64,000 bases of DNA, taken from positions 7,908,475-7,972,474 of the forward strand of contig NC_052407.1 in NCBI RefSeq assembly GCF_009389715.1, read 5' to 3'. Within the stretch, counting starts at the first letter, position 1; each line of letters starts with the position of its first letter. A program made the position numbers and the translations under genes. Of this stretch, positions 48,048 through 61,000 are shown piece by piece. The DNA comes from Phoenix dactylifera (Eukaryota; Streptophyta; Magnoliopsida; Arecales; Arecaceae). The notes below the pieces were generated by a model that was not told the origin of the DNA, ran no database searches, and saw only the letters and a list, made by a program, of their open reading frames with translations.

Positions 48048-49430
48048 ATTTTATAGGAGATTAGAATCGAAATTACGGATTCAATAATTAAAGGTAAAAA
48101 CTAGAAAAAAGGGGTGAAAGGAAGAAATCAAAAAAAAAAAAGAAAGAAAAGGGGGAAGAAAAAGAGGGACGGCAGTACTCAAGTTCCCCATTGTCGTTGG
48201 CCGCCGTCTAGGATAGGCCGACGGTGAGCTCGTTGAGCCACTACGAATTCCTTTCTTCTTTCCATCTGGTTTCAAGGAAAATACAAAAAAGGGCAACCAG
48301 TTGCTAGACTCAAAGCCAACAGCCAACGGCGCAAATATCGAGCTTGAACGACCGGTCGCAAGCAGAATTGTGGTTTTCTGATGACTACCCATTGTTTAAT
48401 TATAAAAAAGGAACTATTAGATCTCAATTAACTAGTGGTTCCCCTCTCAATCGCCGGCAAACCGATGATGGGTGGAGTGGGAGAGGGCAGCGGTCCACCA
48501 ATTGGAGTTTTCTGACGGTCGTTTGCCGAGTTTTGGTAGGGAGGAACGCCGGTTTTGGCCCCATCCTCCTCCCCAACGCAGAGGGAAGAAGATGAGGACT
48601 TCGGTTTCGAGTTTTGGGTTTCGACTTGAAATCCAAACCCAATTAGCCCAAAAAATATGAATAAAATAAAAGGAACAAGAAATTTTCAATTTAGTCCTTT
48701 AACAAATATTTTATTTCATAAAAGTTCTTCAAAAATGGCATGTTAATGCCTATGATAAAATTTTATTACATAAAGGTACCTTAATAATTATTTGTCCCTG
48801 CGCTAAAGTATTATTATGTAGTGGTCCTTCAATGTTTATGTTATGGCCCCTATAATATAATTTTATTCCATAAAGGTCCTTAAATACGCTATTGTAAATT
48901 TTGTGTACTCTTATATTTAGATTTAATAACAATGTGCTTAGAGTTATGTTAATTTTTGTTGAATTGCATGCTGGTGGTGCATCAAGGTTAATGAATGGAT
49001 TTATGCGCATAGCCCTATTTTTTTGAAGGTTGTAGATTTCAATAGATGGTGACCACCAAAGTGATTGAAAGGGATTGAGAATTGTTGTGGAATTATTGCA
49101 CACAATCATCTCCCCAAAGAAAGTTTATTTCATATTATAATTCTACTGTAGATTTTTTTTTTTTTTGGCTAGTGAGTGCATGTGCATGCTCTAGGGGATT
49201 GATTCTACCAAAGTAGATAGATCTTCGAAGGCAGATGATACCTTACTAGTTAATCCCACTGTACGCTAGAAAGAATACCTTATGTGAGTCACTTTCTTTC
49301 CAAAGAAAGTTTGTGGCATTGTACCAATGGCTCTCATTAGCATAATGCTTATAAATATTTTCATGTATATTTGTTGCCTATATTTGTCCATTAATTAACT
49401 ACATAAAGATTGTTTAGCAGTTGGCACCTT
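48048..49430 (+). other. Leader region of the copia element
   Basis: Between the primer site and gag. It has a GC-richer block at 48150-48620 with domain-free frames on both strands. No gene recognised. Confidence 0.5.
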
Positions 49431-50255
49431 TGTTGTGAATAACATTACTTCTCCTATTGAAACTTTGATCGAAACAAACTATAAAACATGGAAACATGAT
49501 ATTGAGCTAGCGCTAATTTTGATGGACTTGGATATTGCATTGCATGATGATCCTCCATTTCAGATCACTTTAGAACAAAAGTCTGCCTATAAGAAGTGAG
49601 AGAAAACGAATCATTTTAGCTTGATAATCATGAAAAGGTCCCTATTTGATTCCATTTGATATACTATACCTAATAATGGTAACGCTAAGCAATTCTTTCA
49701 TGCCATAAGTAAGAGGCATGTAGAATCTGATTAGGCTGAGGCTAGAGAGCTAATAAATAAATTTATCAATATGAGGTATGAGGGTACTAATGGTGTTAGG
49801 ACTAACATCATGAAACTAAATAGTATTGCATCCAAGCTCAGTCATCTTGAGATCTATATCCCTGATGCTTTTCTTATTCATCAACTTTTAGTTCTCTCCC
49901 TGTGCAATTTAGTCACCTTAAAACTTTATATAATGCATAGAGGGATAAGTGGAACATGAATGAACTCATTTCTGTTTATGTTCAAAAGGACAAAAAATAT
50001 CTTAGAAAAAAATATGAGAGTGCTGATGTGGTGTATCAGTCACGCCCTCAGGGCCCCGCACATAATAAGAAAAAGGGTAATGGTTCTAAAAGGGATGGTC
50101 AGGCTCACAATTCTGAGAGTGAAAACCAGAACCTTGGAGGCCCACAAACTGCTATTAAGAAAATTTTCCAGTGTTTCTTCTGTAAAAAAAGGTCATAAGA
50201 AATCTGAATGTTTGAAGAATAAGAATTGGTTAGAGAAGAAGAACATGCATTAAGG
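49430..50255 (+). pseudogene. copia gag (UBN2 type), degenerate
   Basis: Reads TNYKTWKHDIELALILMDLD, then AEARELINKFINMRYEG and KLNSIASKLSHLEI, and finally IFQCFFCKKRSHKKSECLKN, a CCHC knuckle with Gly replaced by Ser. At least four stops interrupt it (about 49597, 49660, 49734 and 49957) and a frameshift lies in the knuckle. Confidence 0.8.
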
Positions 50256-50259
50256 TAAC

Positions 50260-51195
50260 TCACTAGCCCTTCTTTGTTTTGAATCTGGATTAGTAGATAT
50301 TCCATTACATTCTTGGTGGTTATATAGTGGAGCATTTATTCATGTTACTAATTCTTTGCAGAAATTCATAAACAAGCGGAGGACAAGTGAGGATGAAGTC
50401 AATGTATTCATCGGAAATGGAGTCGGAGTTTAAGTTGAGCTTGTAGGAGATATTAGACTAGAATTAAAGTCTCGATTTACTCTTATTTTAGAGAATACTG
50501 TTTATATACCATCCATAAGGCAAAATTTAATTTCTCTTTCTAAACTTGATTCTAGTGGTTTTAGATTGCTTTGGGTAATGGAAATTTTGAACTATTTTTT
50601 GGCTCTAAGTTGTTGGTGGAGGACTTTTATGTGTTGGTTTACATCGTCTTAACATTGTCTCTAGAAATGAATTCTCTTCTATGCATGTAGACGGTATTTT
50701 CCCTAAAAAGCAATTGGCCAAGGATAAATCCTCTATGTCATGGCATGAGTGAATGGGTCATATTCTAAAGAGAGGATTAAAAGGTGAATTAATGATGAAA
50801 TTCCACTTTCGCTTGACTTTAGTGATTTTTACACCTGTGTTGACTGTCTTAGGGGCAAATTTATCAAAACTAAAAAAAAAGAATCCACACATAGTAATAA
50901 ACTTTTAGAACTTATTCATACAGATATTAGCGGACTCCTAAATCTATGTTAATAGGTATTTCATTATTTTCATTGATGACTTTTCTCACTATCGGTATGT
51001 CTATCTTTTTAAGAAAACTTTGAAGTACTTGACAAGTTTAAGATATTTAAAATCGAGATTGAAAAATAGCATGGGAAGATAATAAAGGTTGCGAGATCTA
51101 ATTGTGGTGGTGAATATTATGTTCGATATAGTGAATTTGGCTAATAAATGGAACCATTTGCCAAATATTAGCAGGAATGTGAGATAGTTGCTTGA
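50260..51195 (+). pseudogene. copia protease and N-terminal integrase, degenerate
   Basis: Protease reads WWLYSGAFIHVTNSLQKF, where the catalytic Asp of DSGA is now Tyr. It continues with FIGNGVGV and VYIPSIRQNLISLSKLDSSG. Integrase begins near 50740 with a GHI-type segment, then CVDCLRGKF-like, HTDISG and NRYFIIFIDDFSHYRYVYLF wording, and ends after a CEIVA-like segment. Many stops. Cannot encode an active protein. Confidence 0.78.
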
Positions 51196-51200
51196 TACAC

Positions 51201-51700
51201 CAAAAAATAATATTGACAAAAAAGTCGTCACCAAAAAATCAATTTTGTCAGAAAAAGTTTTTGTTGATGAAAAAAATGTTCATGATGCTCATTAGGAAAA
51301 GTGGGTCGCTAAAGGTATATGGTGACGATAGAAGTATTTCGCCAACAAATATGTATTAATTATGATAAAAACATATTCATCATCAAATAATATATTTGGT
51401 TATGATAGTTTTTGTCACAAAAAATTGACAATTTCATCATGATATAATATTTTTTATATCACCAAAAATTTATCTATGGTGATATAAACGAATTCATCAT
51501 CAAAGAGATTATAATTTGTGACAATATTATTCATCACAAAAGGTAAAAGAATTTCATGAATAAAATATATTCTTCAGCACTAAAGATTAATCTATGGTAA
51601 TGTAACCAAACTCATCATCAAAAAGGTTATATTTTTGTGATAATATTGTCACAAAATGTAAGAAAATTTCGTCACTATTGAATTCATATATGGGTCAGGA
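51201..51700. repeat. Region of GTCAC/GACGA short inverted words, possible DNA-transposon end
   Basis: Repeated variants of 'tttcgtcac', 'tttgtgacaat' and 'tcatcatcaaa' in both orientations start right where the copia integrase breaks off. This resembles subterminal repeats of a CACTA or Mutator-type element. I could not find a matching pair of termini. Confidence 0.4.
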
Positions 51701-52209
51701 TATATGCTTACAATTTAATAGAAGAGAAAATTCTTTTTAATACCTATAGAAGGAATCAAACCCAAGACCTCTTGTAATGTTGTGTGCTACTTAGCCACTT
51801 TGATAATATTGACTTATAATATATAATTATAGTTTATAATACTTATTCGAACTTATTAATATCATAAAGATATGCTTATTTCAAATATATCATGGTAATT
51901 TATATTTTAATAATTAGTTATTTTCATGTAAAGTTCAATCCTCTTCGTTTTGATAAAAATGATTAACTTTATTTTGTTCTTTATAATATTCTAAAATTTT
52001 TATTTAAAATATTTTGAAATATCGACAATTCACATATTTCAATATTCTTATATATTTTCTAAAGTTCTTTAAAAATACATAATTGATGATTATGTTTATT
52101 TATGCTACAATGAAAAAGTAATAACATGAACCCTTGCAACTCAGGAAAGATCTCACCTATGAAAAGTATCATAGGTATTTTGCAATGCAATTCACATATT
52201 TATGCTAAT
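51701..52209. other. AT-rich spacer, nothing recognised
   Basis: No coding frame or repeat relation noted. Confidence 0.45.
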
Positions 52210-53090
52210 TGTAGATTGAAATGTTTAGGTATTACAGCGATGTATTATCTCGTATGTGTTAGCTCTCCTTTTTTGCCCCATTCTAGGTGTGCTAGAGAAC
52301 TTTGGGTTAGAGGAAACTCGGTTGGCTGGTAGAGGGAGAAATATGATGATCCTGAAGGGAGGATAAAGAGTAGCATGAGTCCAAGTGCCTAGACCTTGAA
52401 GGATGTTCGTCATCATCATACCACTATTCATAGGATATTAATTAGATGGGAATGTGGGATTACGATGGAAAGGTTGTAGCCAAGTCTATGTAAATATGTA
52501 ATGCAGAGCTATGGTAAGGGGTGCAATGTGGAGCTATGGTAAAGGGTGTAGTGCATAGCTATAGCAAAAGAACTAAATTACGCATACTCTTAGTATAAAA
52601 GATAAAGATAAGAAAAATGAACTAGATTGATTGATTGTTAAAGGGTCCTTTGTAGAGTAGCATCTACTTATTTATACTAGTACATAATAATTGCCCAAAA
52701 ATATAATATCCACTTTGACATTTGCTTGTCACATCTAGTCTTCACTTTCAAGGGTTTTGGTAACTGCCATCAACCATCTCTCTACTACACATAAGCATGG
52801 TCATTCTGCAACTAATAGACTGATAGTCATACATTATTGGCCTTCAACTCATCCTGACATAGCTTGTATTGACTGTCTCTCCTTATTCAATCTATAAGGG
52901 AATCCTTTGCTCTTGAGAATCTAAAACCGTTATAATTGCCTCTGCCTTCTACCGACTATCTTCCATTACCAAGACTTGACCTTTTGACCTGCTAATCTAC
53001 AATAGGGCCAAATTATACCAATTCAACCTAGTCTCTACCCTTTACACAATCTTCTCAGTTAGGCACTAATGTTGGGAAGTGTTTGCAAAA
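52210..53090 (+). repeat. Direct repeat, copy 1 (paired with 53660-54490)
   Basis: 'ccccattctaggtgtgct', 'gggaggataaagagtagcatgag', 'cattctgcaact' and 'ctgctaatctaca' recur in the same order in copy 2. A third relative lies near 12480-13000. Identity is perhaps 75-80% by eye. It could be an old LTR pair with a 570-bp interior (TRIM-like), but no primer site or purine tract was recognised. Confidence 0.6.
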
Positions 53091-53659
53091 TTCACCAGCG
53101 ATCCTTTGACTCGCTCTTTGACTGATGATCTCTAGTTTCGACCAGGTACTGATCGAAACAATCCTTGATGGTTCAATTTGTTGTATCTTTATTGGCATAA
53201 CTTCCATGGTACCTCGATCAGTAGGTTCTGAGGTTTCCATGATGTAATCTTTATTTATTGCCACATGATGAGCTAGAGACTCTAACTTTGGTTCCTTATG
53301 CACTATAGTACTTTCACACTTTCATTGATGAGCCAATTTGTCCAACACAAAGATGGGCATAGTTGACTTTATCATAGAACTCACTAGAATGCACTACGGT
53401 TTTCAACTATGGAAACAAGTCTTTCAAAATGTCCCACTATGAGAGCCGAAGATGGCACATATCACTCTAAAAGTGGTATTAATATAACAACCACTTTCTC
53501 TGTAGTTGCTTCCTTGGCTTCTTTTGATAGTGACATGATGGTAGCTATGCAATTATCCCATCAAAACTAGTGTGATGATGACTATGCAATATCTTATTAA
53601 AGACAATGTGATGATGACTACACAGTGTCCCACCGGAGATAATGTAACGATGACTACAC

Positions 53660-54490
53660 AACATCCCACTAGACATGCTAAAGAAGTTTGTTGTTCCTTT
53701 CTTTTCTACCCCATTCTAGATGTGCTAAAAAACTTAGGATTCTAGAAAACTCGGCTAGCTAGCAAGAAGTAACAAATTCTAGCAGTGCTAGAAGATGTGT
53801 GCATGGGCACACCACCGATGTTTGACTAATAGGAAGGATGATGATCGAAAGGGAGGATAGAGAGTAGCGTGAGTTCAAGTGCCTTGACTTTCACGGATTT
53901 TCGCTACCGTCTCACTATCATTTGATGGAGATGGATCTGGATAGGAATGTAGCATGGGGCTACGGTGGAAAAGTTGTAGCGCTAAGCTACGATAAAGGGT
54001 GTAGTACAGAACTACGGTAAAGGGTGTAGTGTGGAACCATGGTAAAAGAACTATGCTACGCCTACTTCTAAGAAAAAAGATAAAAAAAAGTAGAATAAAT
54101 GAACTGGATAGATTGGTTATCGAAGGATCTTATATAGAGTACCATTTCACTTATTTATATTAATACATAATAATTGTCCACAAATATAATAATTATCCAC
54201 TCTGAAAGTTGCTTCTCACGTCTAGTCTCTACTCCCAATATTTCTAGTAATTGTCGTCAGCCATCTCCCCACTACATGTAAACATAGTCATTCTGTATCG
54301 GCCTTCAACTCACCTGTCGTAATTTGTTTTGACCGTCTTTCTTTTATTTTTTAGAATCTAAAATAGTTATAATCATTTTTGCCTTTTGTGGCTATCTTCC
54401 ATAGTTAAGACTTCACATTTTGGCCTACTAATCTACATTATGGCCAAATTCCACCGATTCGGCCTATGAAGGCTATTAGAGTTCATCTAA
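53660..54490 (+). repeat. Direct repeat, copy 2
   Basis: See copy 1. It contains a small internal tandem ('gtagtacagaactacggtaaagg' / 'gtagtgtggaaccatggtaaaag'), as does copy 1. Confidence 0.6.
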
Positions 54491-55092
54491 GCATGGTTGA
54501 AGGCTCACAAATCTCCCACTTACTACTTGCCTATGATGAATATTTGGTGGCTAGAACTTCAGGATCTAATGTTTGGAAGCTCAAGAAAATAAATTTTACA
54601 ATAAAAAGAAAAGCTCAAGAAAATTATGATTAGATATTACAATCAATCAAACCAAACTATCAATTTGATCATGTTCTATATCCACTACTGTCTACAGTTC
54701 GGCTACTTTGTACGGGGAAGATAACCAACCAACTCATTGGCTCGTTGGTACTTGGATTCATTCATGGTCTCATGCTTGCAAAATCCTCGTTTTGATTGTA
54801 GATTTGATGGAAACAAAGGTATTTCTTGTCTCTTTATTTGTTTATTTTTAGATATTTATACACATTTTTTAGAAAAGATAACTGGCTGAAAATTAAGTGA
54901 GCTGGTTCAGGCTCAAGCTTTAAGCTTGATTTCCAAAGAAGACGAGCTTGGACCAGGGCCGGCTCGCTCGAGCTCGGCTCGTTTATACCCATGGAATCTC
55001 GAACCAGGCCCACTCACCTACTACAACTTAGACGCTCCCCCGGAGGAGATCGAGCGAGAGCGCCGCAGGGGGCGGAGAGAGAAAGCTTGGAG
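54491..55092. other. Promoter region and leader of the asparaginase gene
   Basis: AT-rich to about 54940, then a GC-rich leader with 'ctcgctcgagctcggctcg' before the start codon. An in-frame upstream ATG at 54991 would add 34 residues ([11 protein letters not shown]...), but family homology begins at 55093. No clear TATA box. Confidence 0.5.
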
Positions 55093-58000
55093 ATGGGATG
55101 GTCGATAGCTCTCCATGGAGGAGCGGGCGACATCCCTTACTCGCTCCCTCCGGAGCGGAGGGCGCCGCGCGAGGCCGCCCTCCGCCAATGCCTCGCCATC
55201 GGGGTCGCCGCCCTCAAAGCCAGCCGACCTCCGCTCGATGTCGTGGAGCTCGTGGTAACCCACCAAAAATCCTATCTATCTCCCATGATGCCAGTCTTTG
55301 CCCCCACCCCCACCTAATATCTCTTCTCTGTTTTACTTCTTTACGATCCATACTATATGGATTCTTCAATACTTGTGTCTCTGTGCGTCACTTGATTAGT
55401 TGTTTTGAATATAACCTCATTTATGCTTCCTAGTCTATCGAATTATTGTTTCCGTTTCGAATAATCTTGTGCTAAATCTGATTTTCCTCTACGGTATCAG
55501 AACCTAGGTGGAATGGTAATTAACGTTCCTCAGAATTAGACCTTGGAATCGTGCAGTTCGGAATGTTTGCGAACCCTGATATTATTTGTTTGTTTATTTA
55601 TACATTGGATGAGGGCTTGATAATCCTGGCTATGATTATGGCAATTGTGATGTTAGAAATGTTTCTCTGGAAAATTAACAGGGTTTTAGGGCGTCAAGGT
55701 GTGCTATTTTACTGCGTTTTACTGCTGTAATTTGATAAAAGAGTGAATAATCTAGGTTGGACAAAAAGGATATAATTTTATATCTACTCTATGTAGTTTT
55801 CTTGATATAGTTCTTTTTTTCCTTACATGTTTCTTGGGAGAAATATAAAAGGTGATTGTGTAAAATGGACCATTTTTTAATTTGAAAATTGTGTAAAATG
55901 ACGTTTTATTGCCAAATAGTCTTTTTCTTTAAAAATCCTAAATTCTGCACCTATCTTTGCTTCAATGATCATTCACTGCTTGTAACTTCCAAAAGTTTCT
56001 CACATATCTCTTCCTAATTGAGACCCATTAGTGGATGGATCAGAATAGAATAAAGGATATATAAACGAATGAATATCTCCTCTAGGACAAGGAATCTCTT
56101 TTATTTGATCCTTTTTCCATCCTAATCTATTCATTATTTATCGAGGACAACTCTGGCTAGTACAAGGAATGCAGAAAACTGTTACGGGACATATTTCTAT
56201 GATATTATATTTGTTAAGGAGAAATGGTAAATAAGGTAAATGATTGAGAAGAACAACAAATGTTGCAGACTTGGGAATTTTAACGTGGTTGTGTAGTAAA
56301 CTGAAAAGTGCGATAATGAGATCATGCATGTAGAAGATCTAATGATGTTAATATATCTTTTCCTCCTGAAAGAGGTGCTAAACATAAGATTTGAGCTTTC
56401 ATCACAACAGAGAAATGCCACACCAGTAACATAATTTCTGCTGAGATACATCTAACGTGAGGTAATCTTATGCCATGTCATTCGAAATTCCTTGTAAACC
56501 TTCGGTCAGTTTCTTTGCTGAGCCTAGATTGCCGTTCTTTTAATAACTTAGACTTAGACATGCCTTATCTGTTTAATTATGAAAGAAGTGTTCATTATGC
56601 TGACTAAAAAACTGAATACTTCAACATGGTGCTTTATATCAAAGGATATGGCATTTTTTGTAAATACTGGCTTATCTTTATTGGTTTCATACACTGGAAA
56701 AGATGAAGCTATTAACTGATTATATCATCCTCTTAAGCTGTATGTTTCATTCTGATACATAAACACATATATGAACTTAACATTCTTGTTCTAGGAGCAA
56801 GCCTACTGATACATTTGTTTTTCTAAAAGATGCTGAGGTTGCCTGGGATATCAGATACCATGCTTCTAGTTGTGGTATTTTGGTACTTGGCATCTTTCAA
56901 GCTGACTTCTCAACTTCAGTCTCCATGCAATTCTTGCTCAGTCAATGAAGTCCACAAGTGTGGAAGATCTCTTAGTGGTTTTATAAATTGGGCCACATTT
57001 ACTGCCATGGTAGATTGAGAACTGCTAGCATTTTGTCTAACATTACTGCAAGTTCCTGCTGATTAGGCCCAGAAACATTTTAGAATAAATGCTGTTCTCA
57101 TATTTATTTTTCCCCTCAAATAGTCTCTTCAAATTTGAATGCATTCTGCAGGTTCGTGAACTGGAAAACTGTCCCCACTTTAATGCTGGCAAAGGATCTG
57201 TTTTGACCACCGATGGTACTGTTGAAATGGAAGCTTGCATCATGGATGGTAACACCCAGAAATGTGGAGCCGTCTCAGGTCTATCTACTGTTGTTAATGC
57301 CATATCTCTTGCACGACTTGTGATGGAGAAGACTCCGCATATTTATCTAGCTTTTGATGGTGCTGAGGCATTTGCAAGGGAGCAAGTTAGTGCTATCTGG
57401 ATACCTTTCTTCTTGTCATTCATTGTGGAAAACCGGATAATAGAAGGAATACCTTGACTATCGATTATCTTATATTATTCATGGGGTTCCTATTCTGTCA
57501 TCTGAGATTCTTTTCCTATGCTCAATTGTATTAGTAAACCGCTGGTTTTATTTCTCTAGCTGTCTCAATTTGCATAGTCATTGTATAACAAAAATGGTGA
57601 TATGTGCTTTATATGTTTATTTTATATAATTTATATTTTTCTTTTATATAATTTATATTTAAACTAATGCTAATTGTTTCAGAAGTTGAACTAATGTTAA
57701 TTTAAACAAGTGTTATCATCGTATTATTATAGATATATGGTTAGGTTATGAACACTGTAAGGAATTGTAGTGGAAATTCTTATTTTTATAGATCCAAAAT
57801 TTTGTCAAACCAGTGCAAGCGGTACATGAAATTGCATTTTAGTGGGTGTGCACACTCAAATGGTTCCCTGGTTGATATTGAAGAACAACCCCATTTTGTT
57901 TTTATCTCCATCTAGAATTTTTATTTTTTTCTTTCCATTTCATTGTGAATGCGTATGTATTATATACACATGTGCATGCATGTATATATGTGTGAATGTA

Positions 58001-61000
58001 GGTAGGTAGGTAATTAGGAAGACTCAAGATGTCCATCCGCACCATAATTGTATTGATCATGCTAGCTGATTATGAACAACATGGCATGAGTGGATATCTC
58101 TATACTAAGCTTCTCAGCAAGTTTTGTTGAAGCGGTACTAAGGCTCGCACTAGTTGGTGACTGGCATAGTATGGTGTAGGTCCATACCATGCTGTTCTAG
58201 GACGTACCAAGACAAGGAAAGAGAGGGGGAGAGGAAGATGGGGAGAGAGAGAGGGAGGGTGGGAGGGAGGAGCGAAGAAGGGGAGAGAGAGAGGGAGTGA
58301 GAGCACATCGTATTTTTCCTATTGCTCATGCTCGGCCTCCTCTGCCTTCTCTTTGTAATGGAGATGGCGGAGAGCATCGAAGGGGTTTGAACCCTCCACC
58401 CCTTTGACCAATCAAAATGGGAAAGGGTTCTGAAGAAGGCCCTCTTCTCGAAAAGTGAGATAGGGGGCATGGGGGCCTTCACCATGGGATAGGCGCACAA
58501 TAAGCAAAGCAATGCATGGTAAGCAATGACCATAGAGTGGGACAGAGAGAGGGGGGGAGAGGGAGAGGGCGAGAGGACTTCTTTCAGGGCTTTAGCGGGG
58601 GTTCAAGGGGCTCGGGATGCACAACGACATCTCAGGGGCCTCTAAAAGGCAGAACGATGGCATCGGAGACTTTAAATGGCTAAACAGGGGTCTTGGGAGG
58701 TTTTAAAAGGCCAAACCAACCTGACTATTTGAGCTCAATACGGTCCAAACTGCCTGATTTGGATCGGTTCGGCCAACCATGCTTCTTAGTGTATATTTCT
58801 TTGAATGCATCAAGACATGGCAATTTGCACTCTTATAAGCTTGACCTTGCTTTCATGTTTTGAACCTATATTTGCCCAGTCTAATGCTTTCCTTGGTACT
58901 CTAGGAGCTTATTGATTTTCATTTTTTATATGTTAATAATAATTTCATCACCTGATCATTACATTGGTACCATAGTGAAATAAAATTTGTCATAAATATC
59001 TCATGATATCTCCTAGTATATAAACTTCAAACAATAGTATCAGCAAATGAGCTGTCCAAAGTACCAATCGTATCCCTCTTCTACTTAATTTATGTTGTTA
59101 ATGTGCAAATTTAGTTACATGTTTCCATGTAACCTTTATAGGCTTTATCATGAATCTTGAGTTTATTTGTATCATTGCTGTGTAAATAATTTCATAATGT
59201 CAATTTTATGACCGATTATTGAATATATGAAATTTCTCAAATATACTTCAATGGACTTAGATATCTAGGATAATTCATGATCCTAGCTCTCTGTGGGTTA
59301 GTTAAAATTATGTTCTTTTTTCTTAAAACATGTCTGTGCACTAGTATTAAAGCAATTTAAATTGATTATATTTAAAAAAAGTTAAGTCGGCTATGATATA
59401 TTGATGTGTCAATTGCAGGTTTTGTAATAGACTTGCATATTTTTCCATGAAATTGCTTGCCAAGTGTTGGGATGATATGCATGTGGCGCAGATCTCTGAG
59501 GCAGGATTCATGATACTTTGATCATTTTTCTTTATAATGGGAGTGGAGAAAGTTTTAAGCAGAAGAAAAGGATTCCCATGCCATGGTGGTAATGAGAAAG
59601 CAGAATTTTTGGATAGTACAGAATACTAAAATGTGACCAGTTTTGCCCTGGAGAACTGTAGCTGAAGTAATCAATACATATCTCCCTATATAGAAGGAAA
59701 ATAAGTTCCACTTGCATTTACAGCTAGTGTCAATCTGCATGACTGCACAATAAGCCAGCTAGAAGTGAATGTGCACAACAAAATGATGCTCATATTCCTA
59801 TGGGAAAGGTCTAGGAGGGAAGAAATTGAAATTCCCTTGATCTTTGCTCCAAATCTTACAGATTCTAATCACATTCTTCTGTCCGTGTTAGGCTTATGAC
59901 AATGTGGGAACCCACAAGCACAAGCAAAAGCCAAATCCTATAGAAAACTTGGGCTTCCTAGACTTTCCTTTTGTCATCAAGTTTATCCATGTATTAGGAA
60001 ACATTATATGGACCTGTAAAAGGCTTGGTTCTTTACTTTCTAACTTCTCATATCACTGTGCTTGAAATCAAGATGTAGCTTTAATGATGAGTAAGCTTAT
60101 TGGATTATCATCTTAAGAAATCTACATATTGATGGGCTTGAAGTAACTTCATAGTCATTCACCTCCAAAGTCCAAACAAACCTTGATGTTTTGCAAATGC
60201 AAATTTTATGGCAATAGAACACCAAGTGACCCTTTTATGTCCCGCCATATTAAATTGGTCCTTAAACCAAACTCCCAGTACTAGGACCAGTCCCAATTTA
60301 GGGCCTGGTTGGTATGGTACTGAGATGATCATTGATAAGAATATTAAGAAGAATAAAAAGAAAAATAAAAAACAATCAAAAAATTGGTGCTCGGATGCTA
60401 GCCATCCCAAATGTCGAGAGGCAACTGGCTTAGTCTATCTTGGTCCATCACAGCAAGGATGAATTAAGATGACCGGCTCTGGAGGGACTTGAGGTCTCTT
60501 CATGATCAAGCACAATACATTAGAAAGGACTGGGTCCTTAATGTTTGCCCTAAACTTTTGATTTGCCTATCTTTCATGAGTTCCTTCCATAGGTAGGACA
60601 TGTACCTAATAAGAATATGACATTATTTCATTTTCAAAATTGACACCTTGCTCCAAACCGAGGAAACATTCCAATTAGCTGACTCCACTTGAACACTCCA
60701 ATCCTCAATTCCCCCTGCCCGATACATTTAAACTTAAGTCTCTTCAATCCTCACCTTAAGATTATCTTTTGCCTCGACCCTTTCACACTTTATTCCACCT
60801 CATAAGGTGATATTGCCTTTAACCATATTACTCTCGTTTCTATAGTCGAAGCCAAGTATTAAATGGGATTGTTGGACAAAACGGATTGGATGAGGGTAAA
60901 TTTTATACCCAAGAAAATGAGTTCTGCTACCCCTATGAGCCCAATCCTTTCCCCTCACCGGTTTTCGACATGTTTACGTGGTTCCGTCTGCCTAGCAGAA

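Larger units (their letters stand above)
47214..51200 (+). mobile_element. Decayed, 3'-truncated Ty1-copia retrotransposon
   Basis: An LTR-like segment (about 47214-48029, carrying a nested CACTA element) is followed by a primer-site-like TGATATCAAAGCCTGA (48032-48047), a long leader, then gag, protease and the start of integrase in order on the plus strand. All of it contains stops and frameshifts. Integrase stops near 51195, and no RT, RNase H or 3' LTR follows. It interrupts the orphan protease promoter arm at its left end. Confidence 0.8.

Noticed and set aside
54991..55092. Upstream in-frame ATG of the asparaginase, adding 34 residues
   Set aside because: The added Arg-rich stretch has no counterpart in the family and the region is GC-rich leader; the ATG at 55093 begins the conserved N-terminus. 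An organelle-targeting form is not excluded but unsupported.
55098..55433. 111-aa frame overlapping asparaginase exon 1
   Set aside because: Out of frame with the homologous exon and runs into intron sequence.
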